From contig CANHHX010000020.1 of assembly GCA_947461125.1 (NCBI GenBank), positions 1 to 34,995 on the forward strand: DNA of 34,995 nucleotides, written 5' to 3'. Under the pieces are notes generated by a model. The model ran no database searches, had not been told where the DNA came from, and saw nothing but the letters and a program-made list of their open reading frames with translations. The number at the start of each line of letters is the position of its first letter. Position 1 is the first letter of the stretch. Of this stretch, positions 25,101 to 32,909 are shown piece by piece. The stretch comes from Bacteroidota bacterium (GTDB lineage: Bacteria; Bacteroidota; Bacteroidia; Chitinophagales; Chitinophagaceae). The position numbers and the translations under genes are program-made.

Positions 25101-28100
25101 ATTATGCGTGCCATTGATCAAACAGATTTTGAAACTGGAAACATTGAGTATTTTGAAATATGGATGCAAGATCCATTTATCACGAGCCCCAATAGTAGAG
25201 GCGGAAAAATATTACTCAACTTAGGAAATATAAGCGAAGACATTTTAAAAGATGGCAAACGTTTTTATGAAAATGGGATGAATACCCCAAAAGTGCCTGC
25301 ACAAGTTGATAGTAGTAACACTTGGGGAAAAACGCCCGTGAATCCCATTCAAATTACGCAGGCATTTAGTAACGATCCTGACGACAGGCCTTTTCAAGAT
25401 GTTGGTTTTGACGGGCTCGATGACAATGCCGAAAAAGTAAAAAAGAATTATGTATTACAAAAGTTGGCAAGCAATTTTGGAACATCATCGTTGGTGTATC
25501 AAAGAGCACTTGTTGATCCTGCCGGCGATAATTATAAGTGGTATCGTGATAATAGTTTTGATGCCGCCGGAACGGGTATTTTAGGTAGGTATAAAAATCA
25601 TAACAATCCACAAGGTAATTCGCCCATTGCCGCTGCTAGTGTATTTACACCTGCTGCAACACTTTTTCCTGATAATGAAGATTTAAATAGAGACAATACC
25701 CTCAATGAAACCGAAGCGTATTACGAGTACGAAGTGTCATTAAAGCCTGGTATGGCAGTTGGCGTAACGCCGTATATCACTGACAAGCGAACGCTAACTG
25801 TAAACGCAGCAGATGGAACTGTCAAAACTGAAAATTGGTTTTTATTCCGTATTCCAATTAGGGGTTTTACCAGAAAAGTGGGTAATATGACTGATTTTAA
25901 ATCGATTCGTTTTGCGCGGTTGTACTTAACAGATTTTGAAGATTCTGTTGTGGTACGTATGGCAAGAATGGATTTAGTGCGCAATCAGTGGCGTCAATTT
26001 AATTTTCAATTAGATACTACTGGGTCGTATCAGCCTATTCCTGTAAATAGTGGTGTCACCTTTAATACGCTAGCAGTTAATCTAGAAGAAAATAGTAGTC
26101 GTCAACCAGTAAATTATTTAATGCCTCCTGGTGTTGAGCGCGTTCAATTGCTGAGTAACAATGGTGTTAACCTGCAGCAAAATGAGCAGGCTATGAGTAT
26201 GCAAATTAGAGATCTAACTTCTGGTGATGCGCGTGCCGTATTTAAAACGGTGCCTTTTGATTTTAGACAGTTTGGTAGACTCTCTATGTATTTACATGCC
26301 GAATCGGTTCCAGGATTAAGGCCCTTATTAGATGACGAACTGTATGCAGTGGTGAGACTTGGGCAAGATTTTTTGAATAATTACTATGAAATTAAAATTC
26401 CATTAAAAGTAACGAGGCCTGGTAATTATCCAAAAGGTCAGGAAGAAAAGATATGGCCAGCGCTTAACAATTTAGACTTGTCCCTTCGTTCTTTAATTGA
26501 TTTAAAACAACGAAGAAATAGTAAAGGATTGTCTGTTTCTAATATTTATAGAGAAAGGCTTGGCAATAAAATAATTTCGGTACAAGGAAATCCAAATTTG
26601 GGAGAAGTGCGCGGTATTTTAATTGGTGTCGAAAATAAATATTTACCAGATGGCCCCGTCATTAGTGCCGAAGTGTGGGCCAACGAATTAAGGTTATCAG
26701 AAATGGATGAGCAAGGTGGGTGGTCGGCCCTTGGCAGGGTAGATATGGTATTAGCCGATTTAGGAACATTGTCTGTTTCTGCAAATACGCACTCAGTAGG
26801 ATTTGGAACGATTGAACAGCGCGTCAATGAAAGAGCCAAAGAAAATATGACGCAATTTGATGTAGCCGCAAATATAGAAGCAGGTAAACTACTTCCTAAA
26901 AAAGCGAACATATCATTACCGGTTTATGCAAGTATTAATAGAACTGTTTTCACGCCTGCATTTGACCCTTACGATAAAGACATTCGATTTAAAGAACAGT
27001 TAAACAGAACGGGCGAAGATAAAAGAGATTCCATGAAGCAAGCAGCTATGGATCAAACTACAATTAAAACCATCAATTTTACCAATGTTAAAGTGTTACC
27101 TAGCGAAAAAACAACACTCATTAGCCTTAGTAACTTTGATTTAAATTATTCTTATACGCAAACGGCTCAAAGTAGCCCCATCGTTGATGAAAATAAAGTT
27201 ACCAAACAAAGAGGCGGACTTGGATATACTTATAATGCACAACCTTCATTTATATATCCATTCAAAAAGGTTATCAAAACCAACACGCCTTGGTTGTCGC
27301 TCATCAAAGATTTCAACCTTAATTTAAAACCTAGTCTTCTCAGTTTTAGAGCCGATGTGCAGCGTCAATTTGGGCAATTCATTCCACGTATTGTAAATAC
27401 GCGTGATAGTAAAGTTGAACGAGTAGATACTACCTACGATAAATATTTTACGTTTGACCGTTTTTATAATTTGCGATGGGATGTATCTAATGCTGTTAAC
27501 CTCGATTTTTCTGCAACCAATAATGCACGTATTGATGAGCCTTTTGGTAGAATTGACACGCGCCCAAAAAGAGATAGCGTTCAGCAAAACTTTTTACGAG
27601 GAGGTAGAAATACTTTGTATCAACAAAAAGCTGCTATTTCCTATACCGTACCGCTCAATAAATTCCCACTTACCGATTGGATAACTGCACGGTATACCTA
27701 TGCCACCACTTACAACTGGATTGGCGCTAGTAGGCTTGCGTATGAGCTTGGAAATACCATTGAAAATTCACAGGAAAATAATATCAGTGTGCCATTTAAT
27801 TTTGCGAGCCTGTATGCGAAGTCTAAATTTTTGCGCGCACTCGATAATATTCCACCGCCAAAAGTAAAAGGCAACACAATTTCGAGTAAAGCCTCACCAG
27901 AACAATTGTTGGGGACGGTACTGCTGAGTAAAAAAGAAACACTCAACGGTTTGGTGGGAGATAAACGAAAAGAAGCATTGAAAAAGTGGAAGACATTAAA
28001 GAAAGACCAGCGCATTGCTGCAAAAATGCTAAGGGCTAACGAAATGCCAGAACTCAATGGCGTCACAAGATTTTCAGGTAAACTTTTAACGATGGTTAAA

Positions 28101-29495
28101 AACATGTCGTTGAACTACGCCGCCAACTACCGAAGCAGAGTGCCAGGATTTACAGATAGCACTCAGTTTTTGGGACAGAATTTTAATTCTCTTGCGCCCG
28201 GACTTGATTATGTATTTGGTAAGCAGCCCGATACCACGTGGCTCAATCAAAAAGCAGCAAAAGGATTGTTATCGAGAGATCCTGGGTTTAACTTTTTGTA
28301 CAGGCAAAGTTTTGAGCAACGTCTCAATATTACTGCACAGGTAGAACCTATAAGAGAATTGCTAATTGACCTAAACTTAGATAAAACATTTACCAAAGAT
28401 TATTCGCAATTATTCAAAGACACTTTGGGCGCCGGCAGAATGGAGCATTTAAACCCGCTTGCAACAGGTGGATTTAGTGTATCATATATATCTTTCAAAA
28501 CAATTTTTGAAGGATATACACCCAACGAAATTTCTGGTACATTTAAAACTTTCCAAGACAACCGTTTAATTGTTTCACGGCGTGTTGCTGCTGCTAACCC
28601 TTATTGGCAAACACTTCCAGCTTCTCAAAAGTTCACACCAGATGGCTATGCAAGGGGTTATGGTAGGTATTCGCAAGATGTTTTGGTGCCCGCATTTTTA
28701 GCAGCGTATGCAGGCGCGGATCCAAATACAGCGCCGCTTATCAAGCAATCTAATGCAAAAGTAAGTTCCAATCCGTTTGCGGGCATTATACCTAGGCCTA
28801 ATTGGAGACTTACTTATACGGGGCTTACAAAAATTCCAGCTATCGCTGCGAAATTCAATAATATTTCTTTTTCACATAGCTATAAGGGCAACTTAAGCAT
28901 GAATAGTTTTAATAGTGCGCTGCTCTATCAAGATCCGTTTAGATTGGGCGGTCCTTCATTTATGGATACCGTGAGTGGTAATTATATTCCATTTTTCTTG
29001 GTACCAAATATTACCATGCAAGAAAATTTTGAGCCACTTATTGGTATTGACTTTACCACCAATAAGCAGCTGAATATGCACTTCGAATACCGTAAGGGAA
29101 GGCAGTTAAGTTTAAGTTTAGTGGATTATCAATTGAGTGAATCTAGAAGCACTGAGTGGGTGTTTGGGTTTAGCCTTCGCACACAGGGACTTAACTTACC
29201 ATTTAGTATTCCGGGTATGAAAAATGCCAAGCTCGTAAATGACCTCACCATAAAAGTTGATCTATCAATGCGTGATATTTCTAACAGTAATAGTAGGCTT
29301 GATCAAACCAATGCATATGGTACAGGAGGGCAAAAAGAGATTGTGATTCAACCTTCGATAGACTATGTATTAAATAGTAGGGTGAATCTTCAATTCTTCT
29401 TTGACCAGCGCCGGGTGCAGCCATATATTTCAACGGCAGCGCCATCAACAACCACAAGGGCTGGTGTTAAAGTAAGGGTATCATTAGCGCAGTAA
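22107..29495 (+). CDS. sprA: SprA/Sov, outer-membrane translocon of the type IX secretion system
   Basis: A giant 36-strand outer-membrane barrel through which type IX cargo passes to the cell surface; in gliding species it is also needed for motility. At 2,462 residues it has the family's usual size. A signal peptide is visible at 1-28 (RYR, a long hydrophobic core, LHAQ). The N-terminal periplasmic/plug part includes FDFDMNTNLSVNANIGDKLK. Later come the diagnostic GGGGSEIQLNTFNIPPGSV, GMQMRGFSGLRLDY and FIDDFEGTRTNIDL. The last residues (GVKVRVSLAQ) form the closing strand. The start is a TTG: no ATG is in frame upstream after the ruvA stop, and TTG gives a full signal peptide. The T9SS motor and plug genes are not in this window. 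Confidence 0.96.
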   Translation: MSRYRQYLVGFFLLFNLLVCSVQYLHAQTKTGLRYPIKDRRAAAIVSPSKNPFDIRDTTLIQKSVVFDPITRQYKVVETINGKLYRTPSYIDFDTYVKLQAKEDEREYFKKRADALTALNKKVNRPPMQVYDKLFDRIFGVSDMLGSAGGQIKQLTDQAKQIGEQLGSLKDQLKNTAEGLAANKLNVDIKPTGDVTIMAGYQGQNIKNPTLPERARKNGGFDFDMNTNLSVNANIGDKLKFPINYNTLANLNFDNQIKLDYKGMDDELLKSIEAGNISFQSRGTLIPSAQNLFGVKTQLQFGKLFVTAALANQRSTRQSVALQGGASMLTFEKKLDDYEENRHFLLGQYFKNNFNKAMKNLPVVNTQVQIQRIEVWVTNRTGATTEARDIVGLMDLGEPRPYNTGAIAATTGGALPFNGANNLYTGLVSNPSSRNPAVINSLLLSKGLKPVDDYEKTFARKLNTTEFTFNPQIGFLSINTQLQADEVLAVAYQYTYNGRVYQVGEFSQDVALDSSKGVQKVLFLKLLKATSQRIELPIWDWMMKNVYSLDVFGGIQREDFKLNVLYEEPSGGLKRYLPETSKAAEGFPLLRILNLDRLNNRNDPQPDGVFDFVDGFTVLQQTGKIIFPVLEPFGNDLDTLAFSGMSTAVKQKYIYYQLYDSIKAIAQTYANLNRFVMQGQVKSGGGGSEIQLNTFNIPPGSVRVTAGGQQLREGLDYSVDYNLGSIKILNAAILSSNVPVNVSFENNTGFGMQMRGFSGLRLDYIANKKFSVSATSVRLGERPFFTKMNYGDDPIRNTMYGLDFSYKSELPSVTRLLNRLPFYATKTMSSINAYGEGAFLKPGHPPQIGSGDQGLIFIDDFEGTRTNIDLRFPFVAWTLASTPQGNPKFPEAGLTDSIDYNFNRAKLAWYNIEPNLQDKNSSNNPLRRNLAELSDPRVRQVFTNELFPQRTTNITDVQTATLDLAYYPKEKGPYNYETRSTQLGADGKFRNPSAKWGGIMRAIDQTDFETGNIEYFEIWMQDPFITSPNSRGGKILLNLGNISEDILKDGKRFYENGMNTPKVPAQVDSSNTWGKTPVNPIQITQAFSNDPDDRPFQDVGFDGLDDNAEKVKKNYVLQKLASNFGTSSLVYQRALVDPAGDNYKWYRDNSFDAAGTGILGRYKNHNNPQGNSPIAAASVFTPAATLFPDNEDLNRDNTLNETEAYYEYEVSLKPGMAVGVTPYITDKRTLTVNAADGTVKTENWFLFRIPIRGFTRKVGNMTDFKSIRFARLYLTDFEDSVVVRMARMDLVRNQWRQFNFQLDTTGSYQPIPVNSGVTFNTLAVNLEENSSRQPVNYLMPPGVERVQLLSNNGVNLQQNEQAMSMQIRDLTSGDARAVFKTVPFDFRQFGRLSMYLHAESVPGLRPLLDDELYAVVRLGQDFLNNYYEIKIPLKVTRPGNYPKGQEEKIWPALNNLDLSLRSLIDLKQRRNSKGLSVSNIYRERLGNKIISVQGNPNLGEVRGILIGVENKYLPDGPVISAEVWANELRLSEMDEQGGWSALGRVDMVLADLGTLSVSANTHSVGFGTIEQRVNERAKENMTQFDVAANIEAGKLLPKKANISLPVYASINRTVFTPAFDPYDKDIRFKEQLNRTGEDKRDSMKQAAMDQTTIKTINFTNVKVLPSEKTTLISLSNFDLNYSYTQTAQSSPIVDENKVTKQRGGLGYTYNAQPSFIYPFKKVIKTNTPWLSLIKDFNLNLKPSLLSFRADVQRQFGQFIPRIVNTRDSKVERVDTTYDKYFTFDRFYNLRWDVSNAVNLDFSATNNARIDEPFGRIDTRPKRDSVQQNFLRGGRNTLYQQKAAISYTVPLNKFPLTDWITARYTYATTYNWIGASRLAYELGNTIENSQENNISVPFNFASLYAKSKFLRALDNIPPPKVKGNTISSKASPEQLLGTVLLSKKETLNGLVGDKRKEALKKWKTLKKDQRIAAKMLRANEMPELNGVTRFSGKLLTMVKNMSLNYAANYRSRVPGFTDSTQFLGQNFNSLAPGLDYVFGKQPDTTWLNQKAAKGLLSRDPGFNFLYRQSFEQRLNITAQVEPIRELLIDLNLDKTFTKDYSQLFKDTLGAGRMEHLNPLATGGFSVSYISFKTIFEGYTPNEISGTFKTFQDNRLIVSRRVAAANPYWQTLPASQKFTPDGYARGYGRYSQDVLVPAFLAAYAGADPNTAPLIKQSNAKVSSNPFAGIIPRPNWRLTYTGLTKIPAIAAKFNNISFSHSYKGNLSMNSFNSALLYQDPFRLGGPSFMDTVSGNYIPFFLVPNITMQENFEPLIGIDFTTNKQLNMHFEYRKGRQLSLSLVDYQLSESRSTEWVFGFSLRTQGLNLPFSIPGMKNAKLVNDLTIKVDLSMRDISNSNSRLDQTNAYGTGGQKEIVIQPSIDYVLNSRVNLQFFFDQRRVQPYISTAAPSTTTRAGVKVRVSLAQ

Positions 29496-29518
29496 GGGAA
29501 CTAGTAAAATGAATGCTA

Positions 29519-30856
29519 TTAATTATTTTTAAAAGCCCATTTCCACATTTCTTTCCAGGTTACTTTTTTACCGTACATTAAAATACCAGTTCTGTAAATT
29601 TTTGCAGCCACCCAGGTTGTACCTAAAAATCCAATTACTAGTAAAGCCATACTTGCCATTAACTGTACCACAGTAACACCATCTGGAACGCCATGCGCTA
29701 CTCTTGCCATCATAACAATAGGAGAGGTAAGTGGGAATAAGCTACCAAAAATGGCGAGTGTGCTATTAGGGTCATTCACTGCTTTGGTCATGATAACCAT
29801 TGCAAAAATGATAGGCATCATAATAGGTAGTAATAAACTTTGTGCATCTTGTGGATCCTCATTCACTGCGCTACCTACTGCCGCAAAAAGTGCTGCATAC
29901 ATGAAATAGCCGCCTAAAAAGTAAAAAACAAAGCATCCAATAATCAGTGTGAAATTAATTTCGGCAAGCCCGGCCATAATGCTTTGTAAAGCACCAGATT
30001 CCTTTGCCACATTTACAGCGCCCATCGCCCCAGGTTGAATAGGTGCGGACTGCATCCCCGCAGCTACCTCAGGGAAAATAACAGGGATTAAAAATTGTAA
30101 GCCAAAGACGAGCACAAACCATATAATAAATTGGATTAAACCCACAGCGCCAATACCAAATATTTTACCTAGCATTAACTCAAAAGGTTTTACGCTGCTT
30201 ACGATTACTTCGGCAATACGGCTTACTTTTTCTTCCATCACGCCACGCATAACCATGGTGCCGTATACAAATAAAATGATATAAATTAAAAAGCCTGCAA
30301 TCATTCCTACCGCATAGCTAATCCCCACTTTTGTTTCATTGTCTTTTTTACCATCATTGGTGGTAAAGCTAATGGCATTGTTTTCAAGCCTTGCGCTATC
30401 CAATTGTCCTTTTGAAATATTGAGTGCAAGTAATTTCTTTTCTTCTAATGCGTTATTAATTCTGTTCTCGATTTTTTCTCTGGTCATTAATCCTAATGCC
30501 TTGCTGGATCTAAACGCGATTTGAGGTTCGCCACTTTGTAAATTATAGCCGTTTGGAATAAATAAATAAGCATCAAATTCTTTCTCAATTAATTTTTTAT
30601 TGAGGGCAGCGGTATCTGCATCAATAAAACTAAAAATTACTTCGGTGCTTTTTTTATCATCAATTTTTCCGTTAAATAATTTTGACTGGTCGCTAACGGC
30701 TACCTTAAAATTATCGGTTGTTTTAACCTGGAAATAAATCATGAGGGCGTAGAAGCCAAAAATTAAAATTGGAAGTCCAATGGTACTTAACAAAAAGGTT
30801 TTCTTTTGAACCCTTGTTTTAAATTCTCTGCTTGCAACTAAAAATATCTTATTCAT
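29519..30856 (-). CDS. ABC-2 type exporter permease (NatB-like)
   Basis: A 445-residue inner-membrane protein. One TM helix (about 20-42) is followed by a large extracytoplasmic domain (about 43-180), and then at least five more TM helices between about 185 and 430, with short loops such as GVMEEKVSRIAEVIVSSVKP. That arrangement and the conserved MEEKVSRI...SSVKPFELMLGKI stretch are typical of the NatB/ABC-2 permease family, whose partners pump sodium, antibiotics or other small substrates. The ATPase gene lies 12 bases upstream on the same strand. The substrate is unknown. The stop lies 23 bases from the convergent sprA stop with no terminator hairpin visible in between. Confidence 0.85.
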   Translation of the reverse strand: MNKIFLVASREFKTRVQKKTFLLSTIGLPILIFGFYALMIYFQVKTTDNFKVAVSDQSKLFNGKIDDKKSTEVIFSFIDADTAALNKKLIEKEFDAYLFIPNGYNLQSGEPQIAFRSSKALGLMTREKIENRINNALEEKKLLALNISKGQLDSARLENNAISFTTNDGKKDNETKVGISYAVGMIAGFLIYIILFVYGTMVMRGVMEEKVSRIAEVIVSSVKPFELMLGKIFGIGAVGLIQFIIWFVLVFGLQFLIPVIFPEVAAGMQSAPIQPGAMGAVNVAKESGALQSIMAGLAEINFTLIIGCFVFYFLGGYFMYAALFAAVGSAVNEDPQDAQSLLLPIMMPIIFAMVIMTKAVNDPNSTLAIFGSLFPLTSPIVMMARVAHGVPDGVTVVQLMASMALLVIGFLGTTWVAAKIYRTGILMYGKKVTWKEMWKWAFKNN

Positions 30857-30868
30857 GGGGCGTGTAAA

Positions 30869-31801
30869 TTAATTGTTTTGAAAAGCTCGTGTAGTGGCTT
30901 TGCTGCCTTCTACTAAATGGATAAATATGTCATTCAAAGAAGGTAAGATTTCATTAAATCGCTCAATTAAAACGTCTTGTTGTAATAAATAATTAAGCAC
31001 GTGGTTACTTGTATACCCTTCATTAATTTTTACAATAAGTTGTTGTTTTTCTTGGTGTTCAATGGTGAAAATAGGGCTAGCAAGTTCTGTTGGCTGTCCC
31101 TTAAATTGAACGTTAAATTTATTTTCTTTGAACTGTTGTTTAACATCTGTAACAGTCCCGTCTAGTATTTTTTTGCCGAGGTTCATGAGTACGATATGGT
31201 CGCAAATTTCTTCTACTTGTTCCATACGATGGGTCGAAAATATAATGGTGCTGCCTCTTTGCGCAAGTCCATAAATTTCGTCCTTAATTAAATTTGCGTT
31301 TAAAGGGTCTAGTCCGCTAAATGGTTCATCTAGTATAATGAGTTTTGGCTCGTGTAAAACGGTGGTTACAAATTGTAGTTTCTGGCTCATTCCTTTACTT
31401 AGGTCTTCTACTTTTTTATTCCACCAACTCTCCATTTCAAATTTCTTGAACCAGTATTTTATTTTTTCGAGAGCTTCTGATTTACTCAGCCCTTTTAATT
31501 GAGCCAAGTACATCGCTTGCTCCCCAATTTTCATTTTTTTGTAGAGGCCTCTTTCTTCTGGCATGTAACCAATATGCACAAAATCGTTTTGTGGGTCAAA
31601 GGGTTTGCCATCAAAGAGCAAATCACCACTGTCTGGGTAAAAGATGCCCGTTATCATACGGAGTAGGGTTGTTTTACCGGCACCATTAGGGCCTAGTAGG
31701 CCAAAAATGCTTCCTTGCTCGATAGAAAAACTAACGTCATCCACTGCTTTTTGTGTGGCGTACTGTTTTTGAAGGTTCTTTAACTCTAAAATATTATGCA
31801 T
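30869..31801 (-). CDS. ABC exporter ATP-binding subunit (NatA-like)
   Basis: A 310-residue ATPase with Walker A GPNGAGKTT, Q-loop region GYMPEERGLYKKM, signature DLSKGMSQKLQ and Walker B LIILDEPFSGLD followed by the H-loop FSTHRMEQ. The PEERGLY segment and LSKGM signature are usual for ATPases of ABC-2/NatA exporters. About 90 residues after the ATPase core form a C-terminal domain. It is the first gene of a two-gene unit with the permease 12 bases downstream. The start is divergent from the zinc-enzyme gene across 130 bases; no strong -7 element was found for it. Confidence 0.88.
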   Translation of the reverse strand: MHNILELKNLQKQYATQKAVDDVSFSIEQGSIFGLLGPNGAGKTTLLRMITGIFYPDSGDLLFDGKPFDPQNDFVHIGYMPEERGLYKKMKIGEQAMYLAQLKGLSKSEALEKIKYWFKKFEMESWWNKKVEDLSKGMSQKLQFVTTVLHEPKLIILDEPFSGLDPLNANLIKDEIYGLAQRGSTIIFSTHRMEQVEEICDHIVLMNLGKKILDGTVTDVKQQFKENKFNVQFKGQPTELASPIFTIEHQEKQQLIVKINEGYTSNHVLNYLLQQDVLIERFNEILPSLNDIFIHLVEGSKATTRAFQNN

Positions 31802-31901
31802 AGGGATTAAACTTTGAATATTAAAATTATGAATTATAAGGGCAAGCGCCTTTATTTTTTAGGTAAGGTATTTTTTAATGACAAGCGGTTGTCAAAAATC
31901 T

Positions 31902-31910
31902 TACTTTCGT
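31902..31910 (+). promoter_or_regulatory. -7-like element for the zinc-enzyme gene
   Basis: TACTTTCGT is one mismatch from TAnnTTTGT. It ends directly against the inverted repeat at 31911-31926, and the ATG is at 31932. Supported by position more than by sequence. Confidence 0.35.
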
Positions 31911-31926
31911 AGGTGTAAATACACCT
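31911..31926 (+). promoter_or_regulatory. Candidate operator: 7-2-7 inverted repeat at the predicted transcription start
   Basis: AGGTGTA (31911-31917), AA, TACACCT (31920-31926) is a perfect dyad ending 5 bases before the ATG at 31932. It follows immediately after the -7-like element, so it would cover the transcription start. A dimeric regulator is the simplest explanation; the short spacer is too tight for an RNA hairpin without opening inner pairs. Confidence 0.45.
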
Positions 31927-31931
31927 TATAT

Positions 31932-32909
31932 ATGAAGTTAACGCGCAGTCTTATTGTATCAGCAGTTTTAATTGGTATCCTACTCGTTGGAAGTAGTTGG
32001 GGTTTTTTGGTTCATAAAACCACCCATCAACTAGCAGTATATCTGTTGCCAGTTCCTTTACAATCCTTTTTTTACACCCATATCGATAATGTGGTTTCAA
32101 ATTCAGTAAGACCAGATCAGCGTAGAAATTCAGATCCAACAGAAGCTACCAAGCACTTTATTGATTTAGAAATGTTTGGTACTGATGCAGTTAATAAAAT
32201 GCCAGAAGAGTGGAGTAAAGCGGTTGCTATATTTAGCAAAGATTCACTGATTAAATATGGTTATGTGCCGTATCATATTATTTATATGCAGTCTAAATTA
32301 ACGGAGGCCTTTAAGCAAAAAAACAAAGATAGTATCTTGTTTTATGCTGCCGATTTAGGACACTATATTGGAGATGCGCACGTGCCACTTCATACCACAA
32401 TTAATTATGATGGACAATTGACTGGACAAAAAGGAATGCATAATTTATGGGAGTCTACTGTGCCTGATATTGAAATGGCGCAATACAATTTATACACAAA
32501 CCATAAAGCAACTTATTTACCTTCTCCGCAAACTGCTATTTGGATTGCGGTGCGCAAAGGTTTTGGTATGATTGATCATATGCTTGAGACGGAACGTACA
32601 GTTTCTAAAAATTTTACGGAAGCAGATAAGTTTGAAATGAAAATGTGGTACGGAAAGGAAACAAAAGCATACACACTTGCATTTGCAAAAGCATACGGCG
32701 CCGCATTAAAAAATACGGTAAATGAAAGGCTTATAGAGTCTGCTAATTTAATTGCTGATTTTTGGTACACGGCCTGGGTAGATGCAGGTAAGCCAGATTT
32801 GTCTGCTTTTGAAAACACCTCGTTAGCGCAGGATTTACAAAAAGAGCTCGGTGCGTATCAGCAAAATTCGCTGGTTAAAGATGGCTTTTTGCGTGCCTTA
32901 AAAAGATAG
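31932..32909 (+). CDS. Zinc-dependent phospholipase C / S1-P1 nuclease-fold exported protein
   Basis: A 325-residue protein, with a signal or anchor segment at about 6-22. The mature part begins Trp23-Gly-Phe and carries the metal-ligand pattern of the PLC/S1-P1 fold: His28 and His32 (HKTTH), Asp62, His75 with Asp78 (HFID), His115, then Asp148, His150 and His154 in GHYIGDAHVPLHT, and His170 with Glu174 (HNLWES). These trinuclear-zinc enzymes cleave phospholipids or nucleic acids outside the cytoplasm; which one applies here is not clear. The start is set at ATG 31932, since earlier codons lie in the promoter and operator. The final 35 bases overlap the opposing FAD-enzyme gene. Confidence 0.78.
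   Translation: MKLTRSLIVSAVLIGILLVGSSWGFLVHKTTHQLAVYLLPVPLQSFFYTHIDNVVSNSVRPDQRRNSDPTEATKHFIDLEMFGTDAVNKMPEEWSKAVAIFSKDSLIKYGYVPYHIIYMQSKLTEAFKQKNKDSILFYAADLGHYIGDAHVPLHTTINYDGQLTGQKGMHNLWESTVPDIEMAQYNLYTNHKATYLPSPQTAIWIAVRKGFGMIDHMLETERTVSKNFTEADKFEMKMWYGKETKAYTLAFAKAYGAALKNTVNERLIESANLIADFWYTAWVDAGKPDLSAFENTSLAQDLQKELGAYQQNSLVKDGFLRALKR

Noticed and set aside
1086-28800. Recurrent AGGCCT hexamer inside coding regions
   Set aside because: Most copies are Arg-Pro codon pairs (AGG CCT) in conserved contexts; this looks like codon usage rather than a signal.
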